Shown piece by piece: positions 25,345 to 35,062 of a DNA stretch of 64,000 nucleotides. Origin of the DNA: Anaerobutyricum faecale (GTDB lineage Bacteria > Bacillota > Clostridia > Lachnospirales > Lachnospiraceae). Every line of letters begins with the position of its first letter. The stretch's first letter is position 1. The stretch is taken from the NCBI GenBank assembly GCA_019119645.1, contig DWWR01000108.1, positions 20,805 through 84,804 of the forward strand, in the 5' to 3' direction. A program made the translations under genes and the position numbers. Below the pieces are notes generated by a model. It did no database searches and was not told the DNA's origin. It was given only the letters and a program-made list of their open reading frames with translations.

Positions 25345-26040
25345 GTGAGTCGATTGGATGACAGATATGATTTTGACTGGCTGCCGGGATTCAGGGAAAT
25401 GATGGCATGCCAGGAAAAGGAATCAGAGATGACAGAAAGAAACCGGATGGAAGGTGATACCATGGATGGCGCCGCAGAGCCGCAGCCGGACATTGGCGCT
25501 CCTGCCAGAGAAATGGCACAGCCGGACGCCGGCGTTCTCACCGGGGAGATGGCGCAGCCGGATACCGGTGCTTTTGCCGGCAGAGCCGTGCCTTCGGATG
25601 GCCGCACTTTTTCTGAAGGAGCTGCACAGCCGCAGATGCTTCCGCCGGAAGAGCTGCAGCAGGAAGAACAAATCAACTGGAATGATTTTGAGTACATGAT
25701 CCGGATGCTGCCGGCGGCGGCCAGGGAAGTCTGGGCCGTGGCAGACGCGCTTCTGGACAGATTTGAATTTGAGGGCAGCTCCATGTATGCGGAGTATCCC
25801 GACAAAAATGCGGTGTTAAAGATCGTCGACGCGATTTATGAGAAACTGAAATATTATGAGTCAGAGCAGACGGAAAATAAGGTGGACGGCACCCGCGGGA
25901 AGAACAGCTATTATCTGCCGCCGGAAGAGAGAGGCGTTCAGACGCCGTTCCGGCATCTGATACTGGTCATTGTCTGCTGGAATATGGCATACCGCCGGCA
26001 GCGCTATCGCCGGAGAAAAAAGATATTTCCGCTTTCTTAA
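25345..26040 (+). CDS. Hypothetical protein with acidic, Pro/Gln-rich N-terminal repeats
   Basis: I do not recognise a characterised family. The 231-aa frame starts at GTG 25345. Residues about 45-85 hold imperfect repeats around EMAQPDAG / EMAQPDTG. Residues about 108-175 look like a compact folded domain (NDFEYMIRMLPAAAREVW, then an acidic helical stretch). The C-terminus has a hydrophobic patch followed by many arginines. The ribosome-binding site is weak, so the exact start is uncertain. Confidence 0.55.
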   Translation: MSRLDDRYDFDWLPGFREMMACQEKESEMTERNRMEGDTMDGAAEPQPDIGAPAREMAQPDAGVLTGEMAQPDTGAFAGRAVPSDGRTFSEGAAQPQMLPPEELQQEEQINWNDFEYMIRMLPAAAREVWAVADALLDRFEFEGSSMYAEYPDKNAVLKIVDAIYEKLKYYESEQTENKVDGTRGKNSYYLPPEERGVQTPFRHLILVIVCWNMAYRRQRYRRRKKIFPLS

Positions 26041-26158
26041 AAAAATATAAAGATTTGACGACAGTTGTGGCCGGTTTGATGCGCCTGTGTTGCGTGGAGT
26101 GTGGAAACATGCTAAAATCGGTCACAGAAATTTTTATTTTAGAAGAAGGACTACCCTG

Positions 26159-27385
26159 ATGGATCATTTGATAAAGAAACTGGAAGAATGTTTAAATGAG
26201 AAGCTCCTCAAGATCACTGTGAGTAATCCCCGCAGGGCAGAGGAGATAAAAAAATACAATATCCGCCCGGTGCTTCTCCGGAACCGCCTGGCTTTTCAGG
26301 TGGAAAGCCATACTAAAACGCAGGTTTTCCATGAGAATCTGGAAAAGAACGGAACGCTGGAGAAACTGAGAGAGATCCTGCCTCTGTATAAGCAGGTGCA
26401 GATACAGACCGTCGACGAGGAAGTGACTGCGCTTATCAACAAAAAAGGCAGGGCCTCCATTCGGACCGCTGCGAAGAAACCGGCGGCAAAAATTGTTCCC
26501 GGCGGCAAAAGGTCTGACCGGATCACTCCGGCGGCTTTTGCGGGAGAGCGTTCCGCGCCGGATTTGACCCGGCTGCTTCACAACCGTCCGAAGCATTACA
26601 TTCTGGAGGAGGGAAAGCCGGTTCCGTTTCTTCAGGATCTCGGCGTCATGACGTCGGAAGGAAAGATTGTCAGGACTCGTTATGATAAGTTCCGGCAGAT
26701 CAATCGCTTCCTTGAATTTATTGAAGATGTTCTGCCTCATCTTAAGAGAGACAGAGAGATCACTATTTTGGATTTTGGCTGTGGTAAATCCTACCTGACC
26801 TTTGCGGTCTACTATTATCTGAGAGAACTCAAAGGCTGTGATGTGCGCATTATCGGACTTGATCTGAAAAAGGATGTCATCAGAAAATGCAGCCGTCTGG
26901 CGGAAAAATACGGATATGAGAAACTGAAGTTTTATGAGGGCTCCATTGAAGAATTTGAAGGAGTCAGTCATGTGGATATGGTCATCACCCTCCACGCCTG
27001 TGATACGGCCACGGATTACGCCCTCTATAAGGCGGTGCACTGGGGCGCTGACGTGATTTTGTCCGTTCCATGCTGTCAGCATGAGCTGAATCAGCAGCTG
27101 TCCGGGGACAGCCTCCGGCCTGTGACTGATTACGGGATTTTAAAGGAGAGATTTGCTGCCATGGCCACCGATGCCATCCGGGGAGGACTCCTGGAAGGAA
27201 TGGGCTATGAGACACAGATTCTTGAATTTATAGAAATGGAACACACGCCGAAGAATCTCCTCATCCGTGCGGTGAAGGGAAAACGTGCTTCGGCGGAGAA
27301 GTGGGAAAAGACTCTGGAATTTTGTGAATCGTTTGGATTTAAACCTACGTTGAAAACACTTCTGGAAGAAGAAAGAGGTCGGTGA
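26159..27385 (+). CDS. SAM-dependent methyltransferase (Methyltransf_32-like)
   Basis: The C-terminal two thirds carry a Rossmann methyltransferase fold: motif I ILDFGCGKSYLTFA, a GLDLKKDVIRKC acidic strand, and the segment TLHACDTATDYAL with the conserved VPCCQHEL, typical of this family. The N-terminal 150 residues are specific to Clostridia-type homologues. ATG 26159 follows AAGAAGGA and is preferred over a frame extending to 26087. It overlaps the next gene by 4 bases. The substrate is unknown; tRNA or rRNA is possible. Confidence 0.8.
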   Translation: MDHLIKKLEECLNEKLLKITVSNPRRAEEIKKYNIRPVLLRNRLAFQVESHTKTQVFHENLEKNGTLEKLREILPLYKQVQIQTVDEEVTALINKKGRASIRTAAKKPAAKIVPGGKRSDRITPAAFAGERSAPDLTRLLHNRPKHYILEEGKPVPFLQDLGVMTSEGKIVRTRYDKFRQINRFLEFIEDVLPHLKRDREITILDFGCGKSYLTFAVYYYLRELKGCDVRIIGLDLKKDVIRKCSRLAEKYGYEKLKFYEGSIEEFEGVSHVDMVITLHACDTATDYALYKAVHWGADVILSVPCCQHELNQQLSGDSLRPVTDYGILKERFAAMATDAIRGGLLEGMGYETQILEFIEMEHTPKNLLIRAVKGKRASAEKWEKTLEFCESFGFKPTLKTLLEEERGR

Positions 27386-29940
27386 AAATGAAAGAAACAA
27401 TGAGAATGGTGATTATTCATTCCCTGATCGGCGTTCTGGTCTTTATCGGCGCCCTGCTGTTTTTTAATTACAGAATTTCGGCAGAGAAGGGAAACCCGGT
27501 AACAGAACTGCAGAATTCCACCTATCCGGTGATGGAGATCGGCAACAGCGTCTCAAACTATAATATCATGTCCGCATATCGGAGCGATATTGATCTGTCG
27601 CTGGTCCGCAATCAGATTACAGTGGTGGACTACTCAAAAACCCTGGAACTTAAACTGCACAATTATGATTACGACATTACCGCAATTCAATACATTTTAT
27701 TTGAGAAGACCCCGGATGATCCTCTGGAACAGGGAACTGTGAACCAGCTTACGGATAATGAAGAAGAAAATGTACGGACAGGCACTCTGACTTTTGAGAA
27801 TGATCTGACCCCGGGGAAAAATTACTATCTGCAGCTGGCAGTCCGTCTGGACAACAGTACAAGAGTATATTTTTATACAAAGGTTCAGAATGGAGCCGGG
27901 TATAATCTTGATGAGTATTTTACATATGCTCTGAATTTCCACAATAATTTATTTGATAAAACTAAAATGGAAGACAATATCACCTATCTGGAACCGTCGG
28001 CCAATGCTTCCAGCTCATCTCTGGAATACGTAAATATAAATTCTAGCACCGATGCAGTTTCCTTTGGAAGTATGGAGGTAAAACAGGTGTCGGATCCCCG
28101 CATAAAGGTCCGGGAACTCAATGATACTTATGCAGTCCTGGAGCTGGACTCCGTGCTGTCCAGTGAGATCAGCGACGGGGTGGTCCAGTACTATAATGTC
28201 AGCGAAACCTACCGCATGCGCTATACCGCGGAGCGGATGTATCTGCTGGATTATCAGAGGACCATGGACGCTTATTACAATGAAGAGATCATCGACGCCT
28301 CTAACAGCTATCTGAGCCTTGGAATCCAGAACGAAGACAATGTGGAGTACCGCTCCTCTGATGAGGGACATAAACTGGCCTTCAGCGTGATGGGACAGCT
28401 CTGGTACTATAATTATGACGAGTCTGATGTGACGAAGGTCTACAGTTTCGCCTCGGAAAATCTGGCGGATCTCCACAATGACCAGGAAGAACACGGTCTC
28501 AAGATCCTGGACTTTGATGACGATGGAAACATTTTGTATCTGGTGTACGGATATATCAGCCGAGGCCGCCATGAGGGGGACAACGGCATACAGATCATGC
28601 GTTTTGACGCGGCAACCAGCTGCAATGAGGAACTGGCGTTTCTGGCGTCTTCCGTTCCTTACAGCAGTATGAAGGAAGATATCGGAAAGCTTGCCTATCT
28701 GAACTCTGATAATGTATTTTACTGTGTTCTGGACGGCGATCTGCACGAGGTAGATCTCGATGAGAAAAGCGACAATATTCTGGTGTCCGGCATGATCAAC
28801 GAGAGTCTGACGGCTTCAGCGGATAAGAGTATCATTGCCATCGAGAAGAATAAAGATATCTGGGATAACACGGAAATCGAGATGATCGATCTGGAGAGCG
28901 GCCAGACCCAGACCTTTACCTGCGAGGGGAATGAGAGAATCCGTTCCGTGGGATTTTTATCCAACGATTTCATTTATGGTATTGCAGCCGCCTTGGATGT
29001 ATCCAGAGAGGAAAGCGGCGCCGTCACATTTCCTATGAACGAGATACGGATCATGAATATCGATGGAAATGAAGTGAGAAATTACACGCAGAAAAATCGT
29101 TATATCATGGAGACCAGCATCAACGGAAGTGTCCTGGAGATGACTCTTGGAAAGAAAAATAATGGAAAGATCCGATCCACCGGCAATAAAGATTATATCC
29201 GCTATAAAGAAGCGGAGAAGGAGGACGGAGTCTCTCTGGTAAGTAAATATTCGGGAACCTTTGGAGAACAACTTTACTTCAAATTTCCAGAGTATATTTA
29301 TATACAGGTGGAACCGGATCTGATCCCGGCAAAGATTCTGTCCAGCGAGGATGACGCCTCTCTGACCCTCACCCGGAGCGGAGATGCGGCAGAGCAGTAT
29401 TTTGTCTACGCGGACGGACAGACCCTGGCATCGTATACGAATCTGCCGGAAGCGGTCAAAGCCGCGTCGGAGGCCAGAGGAAGTGTCATTGACAGCTCAG
29501 AAAATGTAGTATGGGAATGTGCCTTTGTGGATTACGCCATGGTGGCGGGCATGGACGAGGTGACTAAAGTGTCCGGCGATGGAAAATCGCTGGCAGGATG
29601 TCTTTCCATGATCGCCCGCGTCAACGGAAAAAGCGCGGCGGCAAACAGCATTGATACAGATTCCGGTTCGGTGATGAAACTGCTGTCGGAATACAGCGGA
29701 CAGGAGGCCCTGAATCTCATTGGCTGTTCTCTGGACGAAGTGCTGTACTACATCAGTAAGGGAAGTCCGGTGCTGGCACAGTATACAGGCGGAAGATATG
29801 TGGTGGTTATGAGCTATAACTCCACGAAGATCCGGTATCTTGATCCGGTAACTGGTATTTCCACCGTGGGAGACCGGACACAGATCACGGAGAATTTCCA
29901 GAAAGCGGGAAATGTGTTCTACAGTTATCTGGAACAGTAA
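27382..29940 (+). CDS. Large membrane-anchored extracytoplasmic protein of unknown function
   Basis: This 852-aa protein has one N-terminal transmembrane segment (about residues 10-28). A long extracytoplasmic region follows with repeated short beta-strand units consistent with a propeller (for example ILDFDDDGNILYLVYG). The C-terminal domain has the look of a C39-type papain-like fold (GCLSMIARVNGK, LDEVLYYISKGSPVLAQYTG, YVVVMSYNSTKIRYLDP). It starts at GTG 27382 or ATG 27388, overlapping the methyltransferase stop, and directly precedes the class A PBP gene, which suggests an envelope role. The function is not known. Confidence 0.75.
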   Translation: MKMKETMRMVIIHSLIGVLVFIGALLFFNYRISAEKGNPVTELQNSTYPVMEIGNSVSNYNIMSAYRSDIDLSLVRNQITVVDYSKTLELKLHNYDYDITAIQYILFEKTPDDPLEQGTVNQLTDNEEENVRTGTLTFENDLTPGKNYYLQLAVRLDNSTRVYFYTKVQNGAGYNLDEYFTYALNFHNNLFDKTKMEDNITYLEPSANASSSSLEYVNINSSTDAVSFGSMEVKQVSDPRIKVRELNDTYAVLELDSVLSSEISDGVVQYYNVSETYRMRYTAERMYLLDYQRTMDAYYNEEIIDASNSYLSLGIQNEDNVEYRSSDEGHKLAFSVMGQLWYYNYDESDVTKVYSFASENLADLHNDQEEHGLKILDFDDDGNILYLVYGYISRGRHEGDNGIQIMRFDAATSCNEELAFLASSVPYSSMKEDIGKLAYLNSDNVFYCVLDGDLHEVDLDEKSDNILVSGMINESLTASADKSIIAIEKNKDIWDNTEIEMIDLESGQTQTFTCEGNERIRSVGFLSNDFIYGIAAALDVSREESGAVTFPMNEIRIMNIDGNEVRNYTQKNRYIMETSINGSVLEMTLGKKNNGKIRSTGNKDYIRYKEAEKEDGVSLVSKYSGTFGEQLYFKFPEYIYIQVEPDLIPAKILSSEDDASLTLTRSGDAAEQYFVYADGQTLASYTNLPEAVKAASEARGSVIDSSENVVWECAFVDYAMVAGMDEVTKVSGDGKSLAGCLSMIARVNGKSAAANSIDTDSGSVMKLLSEYSGQEALNLIGCSLDEVLYYISKGSPVLAQYTGGRYVVVMSYNSTKIRYLDPVTGISTVGDRTQITENFQKAGNVFYSYLEQ

Positions 29941-30010
29941 AATGTATAAAATGTCTGCTTCAGGCAGATACTGGAAAAGATAAAGTACAAGAAGCATCAT
30001 GGAGGTAGAT

Positions 30011-32626
30011 ATGAGCAGGAATCAACAGGGGGGTGGCATGCAGCCCCGAAGCAGGAAAAGGAAGAAGAACAGTATGACATGGAGGGTTTTAAAGATTCTC
30101 GCCATTTGTCTGCTTGTGGCTTTTGCCGCGCTGGCGGTGCTTGCCGTCGTGCGGGTGGGAATCCCTGTCGTATCCATGTACAGGAATGCCGTGGAAGTCG
30201 TGGCAGAAAGTGATGAGAATACATTCAAAGCAGAACAGACTTCTTTTGTCTATGACGTGGATGGAAATGAAATTAAAAAACTCAAAGGGGAGAAAGATGT
30301 CAATTATCTGGAATACGATGATATTCCTGACGCGGCAAAGCTGGCGTTCATTTCCATAGAAGATAAGAACTTTACTTCACACCGTGGAATCGATATGGAA
30401 GGTATCGCCCGGGCGGTGGTGGCTCTGATCCGGAACCGTGGAGAGATCACGCAGGGAGGAAGTACCATCACGCAGCAGCTGGCAAGAGGCGTTTTCCTGA
30501 GTTATGAGACGACTTACAGCCGGAAGATTCAGGAAATGTTCATTGCCGTTGCGCTGGAGCAGAAATATACCAAGGAGCAGATCCTGGAATTCTATATCAA
30601 TAATGTATATTTTGCCAACGGTTATTACGGTATTGAAGCGGCGTCGGAGGCTTACTTTGGCAAGCAGGCAAAGGATCTCACCATATCCCAGATCGCTTTC
30701 CTCTGCGCTATTCCGAACAGTCCGAGCCGGTATGATCCGTATGATGATCCGGACGCCACCATGGAAAGAAGGGACCGTATCCTGGGCAGCATGTACGAGG
30801 AAGGATATATCAGTGAGTCCCAGTATGAGAAATCCATGTCGGAAAAGATCACCGTTCTCCCGAAAAAGGAGACACAGTCCAATGACTATGCGGAGACTTA
30901 CATTATCAAATGCGCCGTGGAGAGTCTCATGAAGGAACAGGGATTTGAATTCCAGTACACCTTTGATGATGACGATGAGGAAGAGGCATACGACGAAGAA
31001 TACGATGAACTGTACAATGCGTGCAGACAGAGCCTGTATACGGCCGGATATCGCATTTACACGTCCATTGACATGGATATGCAGAGTCAGCTGCAGGAAT
31101 CCGTGTCTTCTCAGCTGGCCATGTTCACGGATAAAACAGATGACGGAATTTATGAAGTGCAGGGAGCGGCGGTCTGCATAGACAACAGCACCGGACGGGT
31201 GTCAGCCATTGTGGGAGGCCGGGAAGAAGATCAGGAAGGATACGGATTAAATCGTGCTTACCAGAGCTATCGTCAGCCGGGAAGCGCCATCAAACCGCTT
31301 CTGGTATACGCACCGGCTCTGGAGCAGGGCTACACTGCTTACAGTACCCTGGATGACAGCAGGATGACAGGCGAGGACGCCGTGTCCAACTCCGGATATT
31401 CCTATCTGGGACCGATTTCCCTGCGAAAGGCAGTGCAGAAGTCCAGTAACGTGGCCACATACCGGCTCTATGAGGAACTGGGACCGGAAAACTGCCTGAA
31501 ATATCTGGAAAATATGAACTTTGCGGGACTGGAACCGGAAGATTACAAATATGATACCACCTGTCTGGGCGGATTTACCCGGGGAACCACCGCCGTGGAG
31601 ATGGCGGCGGGCTATGCGACCCTTGCTAACGATGGAAAATACCGGACGCCGACCTGCATTGTGCGGGTTACCGATGCGGACGGCAATGTCATTGTGCCAA
31701 ATGAGGAAGACAGCAAAGAAATCTACTCCAGCAATGCGGCCCGCAGCATGACGGACATTCTGGAAAGCTGCGTGACAGACAGCTCTGCCACAGCTTCCGG
31801 CTGTGCCCTTGATGTGGATACCGCAGTGGCCTGCAAGACAGGAACCACCTCCAACTATGTGGACGGATGGCTCTGCGGATATTCCCCATATTATACAACA
31901 GCCGTATGGGTAGGAATGGATGTCTACGAACCTGTGGAGGGATTGACAGGAAGCTCCTATCCGGAGGATATCTGGAAGAACTTTATGGACAAGGTACACC
32001 AGAATCTGCCGGAGAAGACTTTTGATTCTACTCTCAGTGATGATGATGACACGGGTGCCACCCGGACTACCCGGGCCACCACGGAAGAGGAATCCGAGCA
32101 GGATATCAAAATGGACGAGGGCAATCAGAATCTGGATGAAGTGCAGCCAGGGGATGACAGGAATAATAACCCGGCCGATGAAGGTAATCAGAACAGCGGA
32201 AATGATTCCGGCGGTAATCCGGGAAACAGCAGTAATTCCGGCAGCAGTAACAGTGGAAACAGTTCAGGAGGCAGCTCTTCGGGAAGCGGAAATAATTCCG
32301 GCAGCGGCAGTTCCGGAAGCGGAGGAAGCGGAAGCAGCTCCGGCGGAAGTTCTCAGGGAAGCAGCAATTCCGGAGGCGGCAGCGGTTCCGGCAGTGACAG
32401 CGGAAACAGCGGAAGCAGTTCGGGTGGCAGCTCCTCGGGAAGCGGAAATAATTCCGGCAGCGGCAGTTCCGGCAGTGGAGGAAGCGGAAGCAGCTCCGGC
32501 GGAAGTTCTCAGGGAAGCAGCGGTTCCGGCAGTGACAGCGGTTCCGGAAATGATTCCGGCAGCAGTAATAACGGCGGTTCCGGCGGCGGAGACAGCGCCC
32601 AGGGAGAAGCCGACGGGGCGGAATAA
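30011..32626 (+). CDS. pbp1A: Class A penicillin-binding protein (transglycosylase/transpeptidase)
   Basis: This enzyme polymerises and cross-links peptidoglycan. A cytoplasmic Arg/Lys-rich tail and one transmembrane segment (about residues 28-50) precede the GT51 domain, which has EDKNFTSHRGID and GGSTITQQLARG. The transpeptidase domain has SAIK (SxxK), SSN and KTGT. After about residue 690 the protein becomes acidic and then a Gly/Ser/Asn tail of about 150 residues with an internal duplication. The start at 30011 uses GGAGGT; the ATG at 29999 would overlap that site. Confidence 0.95.
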   Translation: MSRNQQGGGMQPRSRKRKKNSMTWRVLKILAICLLVAFAALAVLAVVRVGIPVVSMYRNAVEVVAESDENTFKAEQTSFVYDVDGNEIKKLKGEKDVNYLEYDDIPDAAKLAFISIEDKNFTSHRGIDMEGIARAVVALIRNRGEITQGGSTITQQLARGVFLSYETTYSRKIQEMFIAVALEQKYTKEQILEFYINNVYFANGYYGIEAASEAYFGKQAKDLTISQIAFLCAIPNSPSRYDPYDDPDATMERRDRILGSMYEEGYISESQYEKSMSEKITVLPKKETQSNDYAETYIIKCAVESLMKEQGFEFQYTFDDDDEEEAYDEEYDELYNACRQSLYTAGYRIYTSIDMDMQSQLQESVSSQLAMFTDKTDDGIYEVQGAAVCIDNSTGRVSAIVGGREEDQEGYGLNRAYQSYRQPGSAIKPLLVYAPALEQGYTAYSTLDDSRMTGEDAVSNSGYSYLGPISLRKAVQKSSNVATYRLYEELGPENCLKYLENMNFAGLEPEDYKYDTTCLGGFTRGTTAVEMAAGYATLANDGKYRTPTCIVRVTDADGNVIVPNEEDSKEIYSSNAARSMTDILESCVTDSSATASGCALDVDTAVACKTGTTSNYVDGWLCGYSPYYTTAVWVGMDVYEPVEGLTGSSYPEDIWKNFMDKVHQNLPEKTFDSTLSDDDDTGATRTTRATTEEESEQDIKMDEGNQNLDEVQPGDDRNNNPADEGNQNSGNDSGGNPGNSSNSGSSNSGNSSGGSSSGSGNNSGSGSSGSGGSGSSSGGSSQGSSNSGGGSGSGSDSGNSGSSSGGSSSGSGNNSGSGSSGSGGSGSSSGGSSQGSSGSGSDSGSGNDSGSSNNGGSGGGDSAQGEADGAE
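32270..32521 (+). repeat. 96-bp direct repeat within the PBP Ser/Gly tail
   Basis: 32270-32365 and 32426-32521 are nearly identical 96-bp copies differing at a few positions. They encode the same 32-residue Gly/Ser/Asn-rich stretch and make the region prone to length change. Confidence 0.85.
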
Positions 32627-32720
32627 GCGCAGTCCATTCAACCACGCGATTGTTCAATCATCAATACGGATGTTTTGACGATACCGTTTTAAATATCAGA
32701 TATCGAAAATTCAGACAGTA

Positions 32721-32755
32721 AAAAACCGGCACATGGTCTTATGTGCCGGTTTTCG
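32721..32755. terminator. Bidirectional terminator between convergent genes
   Basis: AAAACCGGCACAT pairs with ATGTGCCGGTTTT. A-rich and T-rich flanks allow termination of both the PBP transcript and the converging prs transcript. Confidence 0.88.
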
Positions 32756-32795
32756 TCTTTTATCCTGCTGAAACAGTGATGAATGAAAACAGTGA

Positions 32796-33992
32796 TCAGT
32801 TGTTATCTTCTTTGATCGTGTGTGTCAGTTCGTACTCTGCAAGACGATTCTTGATACGGTCATGCGGATCAAGCAGAGCGCTGATGGAAGCCTCATGATT
32901 CAGAGAATCAATGAGCAGAGCGATATATTTGGCTACATCACAGCTTACGTACCATGGACGTTCCAGAAGTTCTGGTGTCTGATAGGTGCAGTTGGTGGTG
33001 ATGACCTTATAAATCAGTCCCTCTTCGTAAGCTTTATCGAAGGATGCGAGACCGTTGGTGAACATACCAAAAGTAGAAATACAGAAAACTCTTCTTGCAT
33101 TTCTTCGTTTCAGCTCCCGTGCCACGTCAAGCATACTCTCTCCGGATGAAATCATATCGTCAATGATCATCACGTCTTTGCCCTCCACGGAGTCTCCCAG
33201 ATATTCGTGGGCGACGATCGGGTTCCGTCCGTCGATCACTACGGAATAATCACGACGTTTGTAGAACATACCGATATTAACTCCAAGCATGTTGGCGAAG
33301 TACATAGCTCTCTGCATAGCGCCCTCGTCCGGGCTGATGATCATCATGTGATCCGGATCGATTTCCAGGTCGTTGGTGGAGCGAAGAAGAGCTTTTATAA
33401 ACTGATAAGTCGGCATGATATTATCAAAACCTTTTAATGGGATCGCGTTCTGCACTCTAGGGTCGTGAGCGTCGAAAGTAAGGACATTGTCCACGCCCAT
33501 GCTTGCCAGCTCCTGCAGTGCAAAAGCGCAGTCCAGAGACTCTCTGGAGCTTCTCTTATGCTGACGGCTCTCATACAGGAAAGGAAGGATAACGGTGATG
33601 CTCTTCGGCTTGCCGGAAGCAGCGGCGATGAGACGCTTTACATCGGCATAAATGTCATCCGGGGACATATGATTCTTATGTCCGCAGACCGTGTATTCCA
33701 GACTGTAATTCAGCACATCGGCAATAATATATAAATCGGTGCCTCTGACAGAATCGGAAATCAGAGCTTTGGCCTCGCCTGTTCCGAAGCGGGCGCAGGT
33801 GGAAGGAATAATGAACGAATCTTTCTCATAATCTTTGAACACAACATTGCCTTTATGGTTATGGTTGCGCTCTCTGCGCCAATTCACAATGTACTGGTCA
33901 ATCTTATCGCAAAGCTCTTTACAGCTTGGATGTACGATAATTCCGAGTCTTCCTACAGGGACAGTTGAAAACTTGCTATCATCTGGCTTCAT
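32796..33992 (-). CDS. prs: Ribose-phosphate pyrophosphokinase (PRPP synthetase), long form
   Basis: It makes PRPP from ribose-5-phosphate and ATP for nucleotide synthesis. The C-terminal half has the PRPP-binding motif DVMIIDDMISSGESM and the flexible-loop region KRRDYSVVIDG. The protein is 398 aa, longer than the usual 315, with an unusual N-terminal section and the variant FDAHDPRVQNAIP in place of the common DLHAxQIQGFF. The start at 33992 follows AAAGGAG on the minus strand. It is a recognisable but divergent class. Confidence 0.85.
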   Translation of the reverse strand: MKPDDSKFSTVPVGRLGIIVHPSCKELCDKIDQYIVNWRRERNHNHKGNVVFKDYEKDSFIIPSTCARFGTGEAKALISDSVRGTDLYIIADVLNYSLEYTVCGHKNHMSPDDIYADVKRLIAAASGKPKSITVILPFLYESRQHKRSSRESLDCAFALQELASMGVDNVLTFDAHDPRVQNAIPLKGFDNIMPTYQFIKALLRSTNDLEIDPDHMMIISPDEGAMQRAMYFANMLGVNIGMFYKRRDYSVVIDGRNPIVAHEYLGDSVEGKDVMIIDDMISSGESMLDVARELKRRNARRVFCISTFGMFTNGLASFDKAYEEGLIYKVITTNCTYQTPELLERPWYVSCDVAKYIALLIDSLNHEASISALLDPHDRIKNRLAEYELTHTIKEDNN

Positions 33993-34066
33993 AAATAGTC
34001 TCCTTTTTATCTTATCTTGGTAAATGCAATTAACAGCCATAACGTTTATAACATTATCCCGGCTGA

Positions 34067-35059
34067 TTAGTCAAGAGAAGAAACAGCCTTTTTGATGCGA
34101 ATATCCTCCCCGTAAATGTGAAAATATTCATAAGATTCAATAAATCGGGAAGAAATTCTCTCCGTGTAAGTCTGACTGAGCTGTTTCAGGGATAAATTTG
34201 TGCTGATTATGGTAGATTTTTTATGGAGAATCCGTTCATTGATACACAGAAAAAGCTGTGAATTAATGAACCCGTTATTGAGTTCCGTTCCCAGATCATC
34301 GATAATCAGCAGGTCACAGTGTAAAAGAAAAGACAGTGTGTCGGAATTGCCCTGGTTCCGGCGAAATGTATAGTCGGCCAGCTCAGAGAAGAACTGGTGG
34401 GCAGTCATATAAATGACGCTTCTGCCTTTTTTGAGGATCTCCGCCGCAATGCAGTTGGCAAGAAATGTCTTTCCGACACCGGTATTGCCGGAGATCAGAA
34501 GGTTATCTCCCGGCACGCTGTCAAAGGTGTCCGTGAACCGGCGGCACCGGGCGAGGATTTCCCGCATATTCTCCCGGGGTGACAGGATGCTGCCCGTGCC
34601 CCGACGATCGGAATAATAATCCAGCCGGAAATTGTCAAAATTCTCTGTGCGGATCAGTTCCCGGAGATTGGACTGGTCATAAAGAATATCCAGAATATGC
34701 TGCTGAAAGCAGTGACATTTTTCAGAACCCACATAGCCGGTGTCCTGACAGTCAGGACAGTCATAGATATCATCCAGATAATCGGTGGGATAATGGTGCA
34801 CCGCCAGCAGATTCACTTTTTCCATAGACAGCTCATAAATTTCAGACCGAAGAGAAGCACGTCCGTCCGTATCCGGATGAAAGAGCTGATATTTGGCCGC
34901 TGAGATGGAAATATGAGCAATCTTTTCATCAATCATGCGGATTTCCGGGACAGCATCGTAAATCTCTTCCTTGCGCCTCTGATGCTCCATCTGATTGGCG
35001 TGACGGATGCGCGCGTAGGAATCTATAATTTCCTGATACTGTGTCTGTGAAAGTGCCAT
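34067..35059 (-). CDS. DnaI/DnaC-type helicase loader ATPase
   Basis: This AAA+ protein resembles helicase loaders. The N-terminal region contains a zinc-finger-like CPDC and CHC arrangement (about residues 98-115). The ATPase core has Walker A SGNTGVGKTFL and Walker B LLIIDDLG, with the arginine-finger region YTERISSRFIE. It lies 3 bases after the dnaD-like gene in the same direction, so the two form an initiation-related operon. The 330-aa length fits. Confidence 0.88.
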   Translation of the reverse strand: MALSQTQYQEIIDSYARIRHANQMEHQRRKEEIYDAVPEIRMIDEKIAHISISAAKYQLFHPDTDGRASLRSEIYELSMEKVNLLAVHHYPTDYLDDIYDCPDCQDTGYVGSEKCHCFQQHILDILYDQSNLRELIRTENFDNFRLDYYSDRRGTGSILSPRENMREILARCRRFTDTFDSVPGDNLLISGNTGVGKTFLANCIAAEILKKGRSVIYMTAHQFFSELADYTFRRNQGNSDTLSFLLHCDLLIIDDLGTELNNGFINSQLFLCINERILHKKSTIISTNLSLKQLSQTYTERISSRFIESYEYFHIYGEDIRIKKAVSSLD

Positions 35060-35062
35060 GGT

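Noticed and set aside
32106..32657. Minus-strand frames opposite the PBP Ser/Gly tail (Arg/Cys-rich or Ala-rich)
   Set aside because: They are the antisense of low-complexity repeats, with composition dictated by the coding strand.
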